From Pseudomonadota bacterium (GTDB taxonomy: Bacteria > Pseudomonadota > Alphaproteobacteria > Rhizobiales > Devosiaceae), in contig JAEYTY010000040.1 of the NCBI GenBank assembly GCA_023433775.1, positions 1 through 7,774 on the forward strand: a stretch of DNA of 7,774 bases, given 5' to 3'. Made by a program: the position numbers and the translations under genes. The notes beneath the pieces are model-generated. The model was given only the letters and a program-made list of their open reading frames with translations, ran no database searches and was not told the origin of the DNA. Positions 1 through 4,898 of the stretch are shown one piece after another. Position 1 is the first letter of the stretch, and every line of letters starts with the position of its first letter.

Positions 1-84
1 ATCTACACCTATCAGGAATCCCAGCGCCCCGGCATTGAGGTTCGCGTGGATGAAGGAGGCATTTCCATTGATGGGAACGGCTGA
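1..84 (+). CDS. C-terminal end of an unidentified upstream gene (partial)
   Basis: Frame 1 is open from the first base to a TGA at 82-84 and encodes 27 residues ending EGGISIDGNG. Third codon positions are mostly G or C, as in the genes around it. The next gene's likely start (71) lies inside it, giving a 14-bp overlap typical of translationally coupled genes. The fragment is too short to recognise a family. It could also be non-coding sequence ahead of the next gene. Confidence 0.4.
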   Translation: MYTYQESQRPGIEVRVDEGGISIDGNG

Positions 85-277
85 TTCGACATATCCCGAC
101 AAGCGCCTCGCCATCACCACGGCGCTGTCCGAAGAACTGGAACGTCAGGCGCAGTCCGGGGCAACTCGCATTGATATCGAGGCTCTGGCCGAGGCGGTGG
201 AAACCGCGCTCGAAACAGACCCTCCCATCGCCGAGGGCAAGCGCCCCAGCGAACTCAACGCCACCAATGATGATTGA
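71..277 (+). CDS. Small hypothetical acidic protein (68 aa)
   Basis: I do not recognise this protein. It is soluble, acidic and probably helical, with alanine/glutamate-rich stretches (residues 13-55) and a charged tail ending NATNDD. It has no membrane segment or signal peptide. The ATG at 71 is chosen because a strong Shine-Dalgarno, AAGGAGG at 53-59, lies 11 bases upstream. The TTG at 68 has 8-base spacing and is an alternative, and in-frame starts at 50 and 35 are also possible. The start overlaps the end of the preceding reading frame, which suggests an operon with it. A clear intrinsic terminator begins ten bases after the stop, so this is the last gene of its transcript. Confidence 0.65.
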   Translation: MGTADSTYPDKRLAITTALSEELERQAQSGATRIDIEALAEAVETALETDPPIAEGKRPSELNATNDD

Positions 278-286
278 TTAGAGAAT

Positions 287-311
287 AGGCGGCCTTGTTC
301 AGGCCGCCTTT
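287..311 (+). terminator. Intrinsic terminator, probably bidirectional
   Basis: AGGCGGCCT (287-295) and AGGCCGCCT (301-309) form a perfect 9-bp stem with a TGTTC loop, followed by a short T-rich stretch. It ends the plus-strand gene whose stop is at 277. The same stem contains the last codons and TGA of the convergent minus-strand gene (stop 299-301), so the two transcripts end on one shared hairpin. Confidence 0.75.
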
Positions 312-514
312 CCTTCGCGTACGGCCTTGCTCACCGCCGCGCGGGCATTCTGGATGCTGGCGAAATGCTGGCCATCAATCGGGAATGCTGGCAGCTTCAC
401 GGCCACAAACCGGAAGCCGCCATTATCAGGCACGACGACGCCCAGGGGCTCGCCGGCCACTTCAATCACTGTGGGCCTCTGACTTCCGGCCCGATTCAAA
501 CTGTTTTCCTGCAT
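299..514 (-). CDS. Small hypothetical protein (71 aa), alphaproteobacterial type
   Basis: This is a small soluble protein with no signal peptide or membrane segment. Its core (residues 16-40, with EPLGVVVPDNGGFRF) alternates hydrophobic and charged residues like a short beta-sheet, and is followed by a helix rich in alanine (51-68). It resembles small uncharacterised proteins of Hyphomicrobiales, but I cannot name a function. The ATG at 514 is preferred over a TTG at 553 because GGAG lies 9 bases upstream and the extra 13 residues look non-conserved. The gene converges on the 68-aa gene and shares its terminator. Its upstream region (515 to about 740) contains two inverted repeats and a possible small ORF on the same strand. 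Confidence 0.65.
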   Translation of the reverse strand: MQENSLNRAGSQRPTVIEVAGEPLGVVVPDNGGFRFVAVKLPAFPIDGQHFASIQNARAAVSKAVREGKAA

Positions 515-557
515 GGGTGGATTCTCCACTTGCGCGTCGGAAAGATTGAACAAGCAT

Positions 558-573
558 CAGAACAGGGGTTCTG
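558..573. repeat. Inverted repeat CAGAAC-N4-GTTCTG
   Basis: A perfect 6-bp inverted repeat with a 4-base centre lies 44-59 bases upstream of the ATG of the 71-aa gene. It could be an operator or a hairpin in that gene's leader. It resembles the Gram-positive LexA box (GAAC-N4-GTTC), but alphaproteobacterial LexA uses a GTTC-N7-GTTC direct repeat, so that reading is unlikely. Confidence 0.35.
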
Positions 574-622
574 GGCTCAATCGACCGGACACGCGGATTC
601 TATCGAAACTGTGAGACGAAGG

Positions 623-638
623 TGTGACGGAGATCACA
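623..638. promoter_or_regulatory. Perfect CRP-type palindrome TGTGA-N6-TCACA
   Basis: TGTGA (623-627), six bases CGGAGA, and TCACA (634-638) match the classical Crp/Fnr-family Crp half-sites exactly. The right side even continues the E. coli consensus, as GATCACATT. It lies between the divergent 71-aa gene and LacI-family gene, about 110 bases from the former and 380 from the latter. Whether a Crp-like protein of this organism uses it is unknown. As RNA it could only make a weak 5-bp hairpin. Confidence 0.45.
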
Positions 639-741
639 TTCGTTTCGAGCGACAGGACCCTTGCCAGCGTTTGGCGCCATGAAGATGAAATACGACGGTC
701 GAACAGACGGCATGGATGGTGAAGGACGGCGATGTAGTCAT
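634..741 (-). CDS. Possible small peptide ORF (35 aa)
   Basis: An ATG at 741 (minus strand) is preceded by AGGAG with 10-base spacing. It opens a 35-codon frame ending in CRSKRM and a TGA that overlaps the CRP-type palindrome. The peptide has two cysteines, several histidines and a basic C-terminus. It lies on the same strand as the 71-aa gene, ending 119 bases before that gene's ATG, so it could be a leader peptide or a small protein of its own. About 60 percent of third positions are G or C, lower than the neighbouring genes. It may be chance; no homology could be tested. Confidence 0.28.
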   Translation of the reverse strand: MTTSPSFTIHAVCSTVVFHLHGAKRWQGSCRSKRM

Positions 742-984
742 CGTTGCTTCTCTCCTGCAGTGTGGGACACGTCTGGCCCGACCCTTATGGGCGAGCACAG
801 GCAAGATAGGGCAATGCGATTCTGATTTCCAGAGCGCCGCCATGCGCAAATGCATCAAAAAGCGAAAAAGCCTGCTCGACTTTCGTCGGGGATTAGTAAT
901 CGGACTTATTGAGTCATATTAACGCCCGCCGCTTGCGACTTGAACTGGCACGCGCAATCTGGTGTTTTACCCGCCTTGGGGAGG

Positions 985-1001
985 CCGCCTGTTTCAGGCG
1001 G
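985..1001 (+). repeat. Hairpin directly before the LacI-gene ribosome-binding site
   Basis: CCGCCTG (985-991), TTT, CAGGCGG (995-1001) forms a perfect 7-bp stem. It ends a few bases before the Shine-Dalgarno AGGAG (1008-1012) of the regulator gene and could influence translation. There is no T tract, so it is not an intrinsic terminator. Confidence 0.4.
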
Positions 1002-1020
1002 TGGGGCAGGAGTAGATCAC

Positions 1021-2067
1021 GTGTCGCAGGATGAGCTGCCGACGGCAGGGCGTAAGAAGCCGGGCGTAAAGCCGTCGGGCAAGCCGACGCTGAAGACCAT
1101 TGCCCAGATGACGGGGCTGGCGGTCACCACCATTTCTCGCGCGCTCAACAATGCCCCCGAACTTGCCCAGGAAACCCGCGACCGCGTGCAGAAGATCGCC
1201 GCCGAAATCGGCTATTTGCCCGATCGCGCTGCTCTCCGCCTCAAGACCGGGCGCACCAATGTCATCTCGCTGGTGCTCGAGCCCGACGAGCAGATTTATG
1301 GCTTTGGCACGTCACTGGTCACCGGCATCACCGAGGCGCTGCGCGACACGGCCTATCATCTCGTCATCACGCCGCTCTTCCGCAATGTCGAGCCGATCGA
1401 GCCCATCCAGCATATCGTGCGCAACCGCATGGCCGACGGGGTCATCTTCTCCAAGGCCGAAAGCTTTGATGATCGCATCCGCTTTCTCATCGACAATGAT
1501 TTCCCCTTCACCAGCCATGGCCGCACGCTCTGGCCCGAGCAGCACAGCTTTGTCGACTATAACAACGAGGCCTATGCCTATGGCGCCACGAAGCGCCTGG
1601 CCGAAAAGGGCTGCCGCAAGGTGTCGATCATCCTGCCCGAAAGCGCGCTGACCTATACCGAGCACCTGAAAGCCGGCATTGAGCGCGGCGCGCGCGAAAC
1701 CGGCATTGCCTTTGAATTTGCTGCCGACGTCAATCTCGGCAGCGCCACGGACGCCATCCGCAATTATGTCATCAAGCGTTCCAAGCGCCCCGATGCCCCC
1801 GAAGGCTATGTCTGCGCCTCGGAAATTTCAGCGCTGGCGGTGATCGCCGGACTCAATGAAGCTGGCTATCAGGTGGGCTCGACCGCCCATGTCGTCACCA
1901 AGCAGTCGAGCGCCATGTTCCGCCAGTTCCAGCCTGCGGCTGAATCGGTGCAGGAAGATTTCATCGAGGCGGGCCGCCATCTCGGCCGCATCCTGCTGCG
2001 CAATATCGCCGGCGATACCGAAGGCCTGCAATATATCGCCCAGCCCAAATTCGAGTGGGAAAACTGA
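1021..2067 (+). CDS. LacI-family transcriptional regulator
   Basis: This 348-aa protein has the LacI family's length and layout. A helix-turn-helix lies at residues 23-48 (TLKTIAQMTGLAVTTISRAL then NNAPE), followed by the helix and hinge region to about residue 78 (EIGYLPDRAALRLKTGRT). The rest, to 348, is a periplasmic-binding-protein-like effector and dimerisation domain starting NVISLVLEPDE. Such proteins usually repress sugar or related catabolic and transport genes until a small ligand binds. The GTG start at 1021 is chosen because AGGAG (1008-1012) is 8 bases upstream and the 27 residues added by an upstream TTG (940) are unlike the family. A 20-residue basic tail precedes the helix-turn-helix. 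No sugar transporter or enzyme gene is adjacent, so the ligand and targets cannot be inferred. The next gene is convergent. Confidence 0.93.
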   Translation: MSQDELPTAGRKKPGVKPSGKPTLKTIAQMTGLAVTTISRALNNAPELAQETRDRVQKIAAEIGYLPDRAALRLKTGRTNVISLVLEPDEQIYGFGTSLVTGITEALRDTAYHLVITPLFRNVEPIEPIQHIVRNRMADGVIFSKAESFDDRIRFLIDNDFPFTSHGRTLWPEQHSFVDYNNEAYAYGATKRLAEKGCRKVSIILPESALTYTEHLKAGIERGARETGIAFEFAADVNLGSATDAIRNYVIKRSKRPDAPEGYVCASEISALAVIAGLNEAGYQVGSTAHVVTKQSSAMFRQFQPAAESVQEDFIEAGRHLGRILLRNIAGDTEGLQYIAQPKFEWEN

Positions 2068-2117
2068 GGGCGCCGCCTCCCGCCATTCGAGCATAGCTCT
2101 CAGGGCCTCCTTCACCT

Positions 2118-2142
2118 CCAATCGCTCCACTGGAGCGATTGG
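2118..2142. terminator. Perfect hairpin between convergent genes
   Basis: CCAATCGCTCC (2118-2128) and GGAGCGATTGG (2132-2142) make an 11-bp perfect stem with a 3-base loop. It sits between the stop of the LacI-family gene (2067) and the stop of the ABC-F gene (2156, minus). A bidirectional transcription end point is the natural reading, but neither side has a T run. It could also be a copy of a dispersed palindromic element. Confidence 0.5.
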
Positions 2143-2155
2143 CCCGTGGGGCGGT

Positions 2156-3970
2156 TCAGGAGCCCTCCAGTTCCTCGCGCAGCAATTCCAGCTCCAGCCA
2201 CTGTTCTTCCGCCGCCGCCTTCTTCGCCTCGGCAGCTTCCAGCAGTTTTGACTTTGCCGCAAACCCGTTCGGGTCCTTGGTGTAAAGCGCCGGGTCGGCC
2301 AGCGCGGCATTGAGCGCAGCGATCTCGGCCTCCAGCTTGGCAATGTCCTTGGGCAGGGTTTCGAGCGCGTGCTTTTCCTTGAAACTCATCTTGCGCTTGG
2401 CGACGAACGGCGCCGCCGTCTGCACCATGGCGGTCTTGCCGGGGCGATGCGCCTTGAGCGTGTCGCGGGCCATCACGCCTTCGCCGCGCTGGATCACCAT
2501 GTCCGAATAACCGCCGGCATATTCGGTCCAGTCGCCATTGCCCTCGGCAATGATGATCGATGTGGCGACACGGTCGAGGAAGTCGCGGTCATGACTGACG
2601 ACGATCACGGTGCCCGGATAGTCGGACACCATTTCCTCAAGCAGATCGAGCGTTTCGAGATCGAGATCGTTGGTGGGTTCGTCCAGCACCAGGAAATTTG
2701 AGGGCAGGGACAGGGCCCTCGCCAAAGCCACGCGGGCGCGCTCGCCGCCCGATAGCTTGCCGATCGGGGTATTGGCCTGTTCGGGATTGAACAGAAAATC
2801 CTTCATATAGCCGATGACATGCTTGGGCTGGCCATTGATCTGGAGCGTGTCGCTGCCCCCTCCGGTCAGCGCCTCGCGCAGCCGCGTTTCGGGATGAAGC
2901 TTGGCGCGGCCCTGGTCGAGCATGGCCAGTTCAAGCGCCGAACCCAGCTTGATCGTGCCGCTGTCGGGCTCAAGCATCCCGGTCAGCATCTTGATCAGCG
3001 TGGTCTTGCCCGCGCCATTGGGGCCGACAATGCCGATCCGGTCGCCGCGCAGCACGCGGGTCGAAAAATCGCCCACAATGACGCGCTCGCCATAGCGCTT
3101 GGTGATGTTTTCGGCTTCCACCACCAGCGCGCCGGAGGTGCGGCCCTCAGCCACCTGCATATTGACCGAGCCGGTAACGCGGCGCTGCTCGCGCCGCTCC
3201 TGGCGCAGATTGCCCAGCCTTTCGAGGCGGCCAACATTGCGCTTGCGTCGCGCGGTGACGCCATAGCGCAGCCAGTGTTCCTCGCGCACGATCTGGCGGT
3301 CGAGCTTGTGGCGGTCGCGCTCTTCTTCCTCGAGCACAGCGTCGCGCCATTCCTCAAAGGCACCAAAACCCTTGTCGAGGCGGCGCGTCACGCCGCGGTC
3401 CAGCCACACGGTGGAGCGGGTGAGATCGGAGAGGAACCGCCGATCATGGCTGATCAGCACCATGGCCGAGCGCATGGAATCCAGTTCGGCTTGCAGCCAT
3501 TCGATCACCGGCAGGTCGAGATGATTGGTCGGCTAATCCAGCAGCAGCACATCGGGCTTGGGGGCAAGCACCCGCGCCAGCGCGGCGCGGCGTCCTTCGC
3601 CGCCCGAAAGCGTCTTCGGATTTTCCGTGCCATTGAGCCCGAGCGAGCTAAGCAGATATTGCGCGCGATATTCGTCATCGCCCGGCCCGAGCCCGGCTTC
3701 GACATAGTCCAGCGTCGTCTTATAGGCCGAAAGGTCCGGCTCCTGCGGCAGGTAGCGCACGGTGGCGCTGGGCTCGACAAAGCGCACGCCGCTATCGTGG
3801 CCCACATCCCCCGCGGCGATCTTGAGCAGGGTGGATTTGCCCGATCCATTGCGGCCGACCAGCGCGATGCGCTGCCCTGGCGAGACGATCAGTTCGGCGC
3901 TTTCCAGCAGCCGCGTGCCGCCAAAGGTGAGGGCGATATTTTGCAGGGAGAGAAGCGGGGGCGCGGCCAT
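2156..3970 (-). pseudogene. uup: ABC-F family ATPase (Uup-like), interrupted by an in-frame amber codon
   Basis: Read through, this is a 604-codon soluble twin-ATPase ABC-F protein of the Uup type; such proteins act on the ribosome, and Uup is also linked to transposon excision. NBD1 has Walker A GRNGSGKST (39-47), Q-loop region YLPQEP (73-78), signature LSGGEGRR (121-128) and H-loop ISHDRRF (173-179). NBD2 has Walker A GPNGAGKTT (316-324), signature LSGGERAR (406-413), Walker B LVLDEPTNDLD (427-437) and H-loop SHDRDF (459-464). A charged linker joins them, and a C-terminal coiled coil spans about 530-600. Codon 146 (3533-3535) is TAG where the catalytic Glu of NBD1 belongs: the frame reads LLLD, stop, PTNHLDLPVIEW. 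Everything else is in frame with intact motifs. One base explains it (GAG to TAG). Ordinary translation gives a 145-aa fragment, and no good internal ribosome-binding site rescues the rest. The ATG at 3970 fits the family's N-terminus; its ribosome-binding site is weak. A sequencing error is a real alternative. Confidence 0.88.
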
Positions 3971-4059
3971 GGTTTTTCCGGGTGAAAGCTGGGCCGGATA
4001 GAGCATAGGCCCGGCACCAGATCAATGCGGCCCGGTTGCAGGGCCATGTATCGGCAATG

Positions 4060-4096
4060 AAAAGGCCGATCAGGACGTTGAGGATCCTGATCGGCC
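4060..4096 (-). terminator. Strong intrinsic terminator between rirA and the ABC-F gene
   Basis: GGCCGATCAGGA (4064-4075) and TCCTGATCGGCC (4085-4096) are a perfect 12-bp inverted repeat with a 9-base loop. On the minus strand the stem is followed directly by TTTTC (plus-strand AAAA at 4060-4063), the layout of a Rho-independent terminator for leftward transcription. It lies 128 bases past the rirA stop and about 90 bases before the ABC-F start. Confidence 0.82.
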
Positions 4097-4171
4097 GGGG
4101 GAGACGGTAGCAGCAAGCCCCGTCATCTGTCTGGTGTGCGGCCCACAGGCCCCAGGGGGTCGCTGCACCAC
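4060..4171 (-). ncRNA. Candidate structured small RNA or attenuating leader
   Basis: Leftward from about 4171 the minus strand can fold into successive hairpins: part of GGGGTCG/CGACCCC (4156-4177), GGCC-TGTG-GGCC, GACGG/CCGTC around 4103-4124, and then the terminator. A candidate promoter with a perfect TTGACA lies just upstream (4178-4206). A product of about 110 nt ending at the terminator is therefore plausible. It could be an independent sRNA, a 5' leader controlling the ABC-F gene by attenuation, or simply the 3' tail of rirA mRNA. A weak 18-codon ORF (ATG at 4126, stop at 4070) overlaps the terminator stem but has no good ribosome-binding site. I do not recognise a known RNA family; it lacks the SRP RNA core. 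Confidence 0.38.
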
Positions 4172-4177
4172 GACCCC
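4156..4177 (-). repeat. Hairpin GGGGTCG/CGACCCC downstream of rirA
   Basis: A perfect 7-bp stem (4156-4162 with 4171-4177) and 8-base loop lies 47 bases beyond the rirA stop. It has no T tract. It may be the first element of the structured RNA candidate or part of the rirA 3' untranslated region. Confidence 0.4.
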
Positions 4178-4206
4178 TATCAATCATGCGTAAACATGAT
4201 TGTCAA
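4178..4206 (-). promoter_or_regulatory. Candidate promoter with an operator-like palindrome in its spacer
   Basis: On the minus strand a perfect -35 hexamer TTGACA (4206 to 4201) is followed after 17 bases by TTGATA (4183 to 4178), which is a weak -10. The spacer is almost filled by the palindrome CAATCATG-N6-CATGATTG (4181-4202), so a bound protein would block RNA polymerase. The -35 quality and position support a promoter; the -10 does not match well. Confidence 0.35.
4181..4202. promoter_or_regulatory. Perfect palindrome CAATCATG-N6-CATGATTG
   Basis: An 8-bp perfect inverted repeat with a 6-base centre lies 22 bases past the rirA stop. A second, shorter inverted repeat with the same N6 spacing, TCAAA-N6-TTTGA (4203-4218), abuts it. 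The 11-mer TAAACATGATT (4191-4201) recurs in reverse complement at 4819-4829 in the rirA upstream palindrome, so the two sites may bind the same protein. Confidence 0.5.
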
Positions 4207-4223
4207 ACTCATATTTGATTTGG

Positions 4224-4709
4224 CTAGGCGATCAGGCCCACAATGTCGCCGTCTTCATTGGCATTGACCGCTTCCAGCGTGGTCAGCCCCAGACGGTCGC
4301 GGATCGAGCGCTTTTTGCGCGCGAGATCAGCAATCGTATATTTCGCCAGCACTTCGAAAAAGGCACCAAGCGCTTCACGCAACGCGCCGTTGAGGTCGCA
4401 TTCCCCGATCAGCGGGCAATCCGCGCCATCTTCAAAGCACTCTGCCAGCGCAAAATTTTCCTCGGTCAGGCGGATGGTGTCGAGCAGGGTAATCTGGTCG
4501 GCAGCCTTGCCCAGCTTGATGCCGCCATGCCGACCGCGCACGGTTTCCAGCAGCCCGTTTTCGACCAGTGGCTTGATCAGCTTGAACAGGAAGAGTTCGG
4601 AAATGCCATAGGCCCGGGCGATCTCGGCCACACGGCTCAGGCCCGGCTCGTTGACAGCACAGTAAACCAGCGTGCGGATGGCGTAATTGGATTGTCGGGT
4701 CAGTCTCAC
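4224..4709 (-). CDS. rirA: RirA, Rrf2-family iron-responsive regulator
   Basis: The 161-aa protein matches RirA closely in length and sequence. It begins MRLTRQSNYAIRTLVYCA, continues through a winged helix (about 25-67, with ISELFLFKLIKPLVENGL and ETVRGRHGGIKLGK), and carries the three-cysteine Fe-S cluster motif C91, C98, C104 in ECFEDGADCPLIGEC. In Rhizobium and relatives RirA holds an Fe-S cluster and represses iron-uptake genes when iron is sufficient. The start is GTG at 4709, with AAGGA six bases upstream. The stop is TAG, with an in-frame TGA five codons further on. The gene diverges from a HU/IHF-type gene. Its promoter region carries an ICE-like site and a TGA-N9-TCA palindrome, suggesting control by Irr and by itself. 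Confidence 0.93.
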   Translation of the reverse strand: MRLTRQSNYAIRTLVYCAVNEPGLSRVAEIARAYGISELFLFKLIKPLVENGLLETVRGRHGGIKLGKAADQITLLDTIRLTEENFALAECFEDGADCPLIGECDLNGALREALGAFFEVLAKYTIADLARKKRSIRDRLGLTTLEAVNANEDGDIVGLIA

Positions 4710-4773
4710 AGGCGATCCTTGTCGTCATCGGCATATGATCCGGAGCCAGCCGGACCGCGTATTTGATCCGTCT

Positions 4774-4801
4774 AGCTTATAACCATTCTAAAGATTGTCA
4801 A
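4774..4801 (-). promoter_or_regulatory. Probable rirA promoter
   Basis: On the minus strand TTGACA (4801 to 4796) is a perfect -35. A 16-base spacer leads to TAAGCT (4779 to 4774) as a partial -10; TATAAG at 4781-4776 is a better hexamer but with only 14-base spacing. The start of transcription would fall about 55-60 bases upstream of the GTG. The ICE-like element lies inside this promoter. Confidence 0.45.
4776..4792. promoter_or_regulatory. ICE-like (Irr) operator in the rirA promoter
   Basis: On the minus strand this reads TTTAGAA-TGG-TTATAAG, matching 12 of 14 positions of the iron control element TTTAGAA-N3-TTCTAAA bound by the haem-dependent regulator Irr in Rhizobiales. It sits between the -35 and -10 of rirA, where binding should repress. 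Irr control of rirA is known in some relatives; here it is inferred from the motif only. Confidence 0.5.
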
Positions 4802-4803
4802 TG

Positions 4804-4828
4804 AAACATGAAGCCCGAAATCATGTTT
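4804..4828. promoter_or_regulatory. Palindrome AAACATGA-N9-TCATGTTT (IRO-like)
   Basis: A perfect 8-bp inverted repeat has a 9-base centre and contains TGA-N9-TCA, the core pattern described for RirA iron-responsive operators. It lies two bases upstream of the rirA -35 and 22 bases upstream of the HU-like gene's -35, so it could serve either gene. The pattern is short, so RirA binding is a hypothesis; the long perfect symmetry does indicate a dimeric binding site. Confidence 0.5.
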
Positions 4829-4849
4829 AAAAACGGCATAAAGCCGCTC

Positions 4850-4878
4850 TGGACAGCATTTTAAATTCCGCCTATGCA
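4850..4878 (+). promoter_or_regulatory. Candidate promoter of the HU/IHF-like gene
   Basis: TGGACA (4850-4855), a 17-base AT-rich spacer and TATGCA (4873-4878) make a reasonable sigma-70-type promoter. Transcription would start near 4885, giving a very short leader that begins at the ribosome-binding site GGAGGG (4888-4893). Confidence 0.4.
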
Positions 4879-4898
4879 CTTAAGCGGGGAGGGTAGCA

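Larger units (their letters stand above)
515..1020. other. Long intergenic region between the 71-aa gene and the LacI regulator
   Basis: This is about 500 bases without a convincing full-length gene. It separates divergent genes, so it should hold promoters for both. It contains an inverted repeat at 558-573, a perfect CRP-type palindrome at 623-638, a possible 35-aa minus-strand ORF at 634-741, a weak GATTA-N-TAATC palindrome at 891-901 and a hairpin just upstream of the regulator's ribosome-binding site (985-1001). I could not assign confident -35/-10 pairs. A TTG start at 940 would extend the LacI gene into this region, but it lacks a good ribosome-binding site. Confidence 0.6.

Noticed and set aside
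548..573. Possible LexA (SOS) box
   Set aside because: The two GAAC copies are 8 bases apart, whereas the alphaproteobacterial box needs exactly 7; GAAC-N4-GTTC is the Gram-positive form.
365..682. 105-codon plus-strand frame over the 71-aa gene and the intergenic region
   Set aside because: It is antisense to a better-supported gene, runs on through non-coding sequence, and has no ribosome-binding site or family resemblance.
634..858. Longer 74-codon version of the minus-strand small ORF starting at 858
   Set aside because: There is no ribosome-binding site at 858; only the internal ATG at 741 has one, so only the 35-aa form is kept as a candidate.
1312..1665. 117-codon minus-strand frame inside the LacI-family gene
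   Set aside because: It is antisense to a well-supported regulator, with no ribosome-binding site or motif; the same applies to the plus-strand frame at 1151-1651.
1828..2343. 171-codon minus-strand frame bridging the ends of the two convergent genes
   Set aside because: It is an out-of-frame reading of the ABC-F 3' end continued through the intergenic hairpin, with arginine/proline-rich shadow composition.
3147..3508. Re-initiated separate protein from the second part of the ABC-F gene
   Set aside because: The candidate starts after the amber codon (GTG at 3508 and later ATGs) lack a Shine-Dalgarno, and the product would lack the NBD1 Walker A and B motifs.
2819..3985. 388-codon plus-strand open frame antisense to the ABC-F gene, open across the amber site
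   Set aside because: It mirrors the minus-strand gene, has low-complexity composition without recognisable motifs, and the opposite frame carries clear twin ATPase motifs. It is a high-GC shadow.
4060..4171. SRP RNA, 6S RNA or tRNA in the rirA-uup gap
   Set aside because: There is no SRP tetraloop core, no 6S-like long bulged duplex and no tRNA T-arm or cloverleaf.
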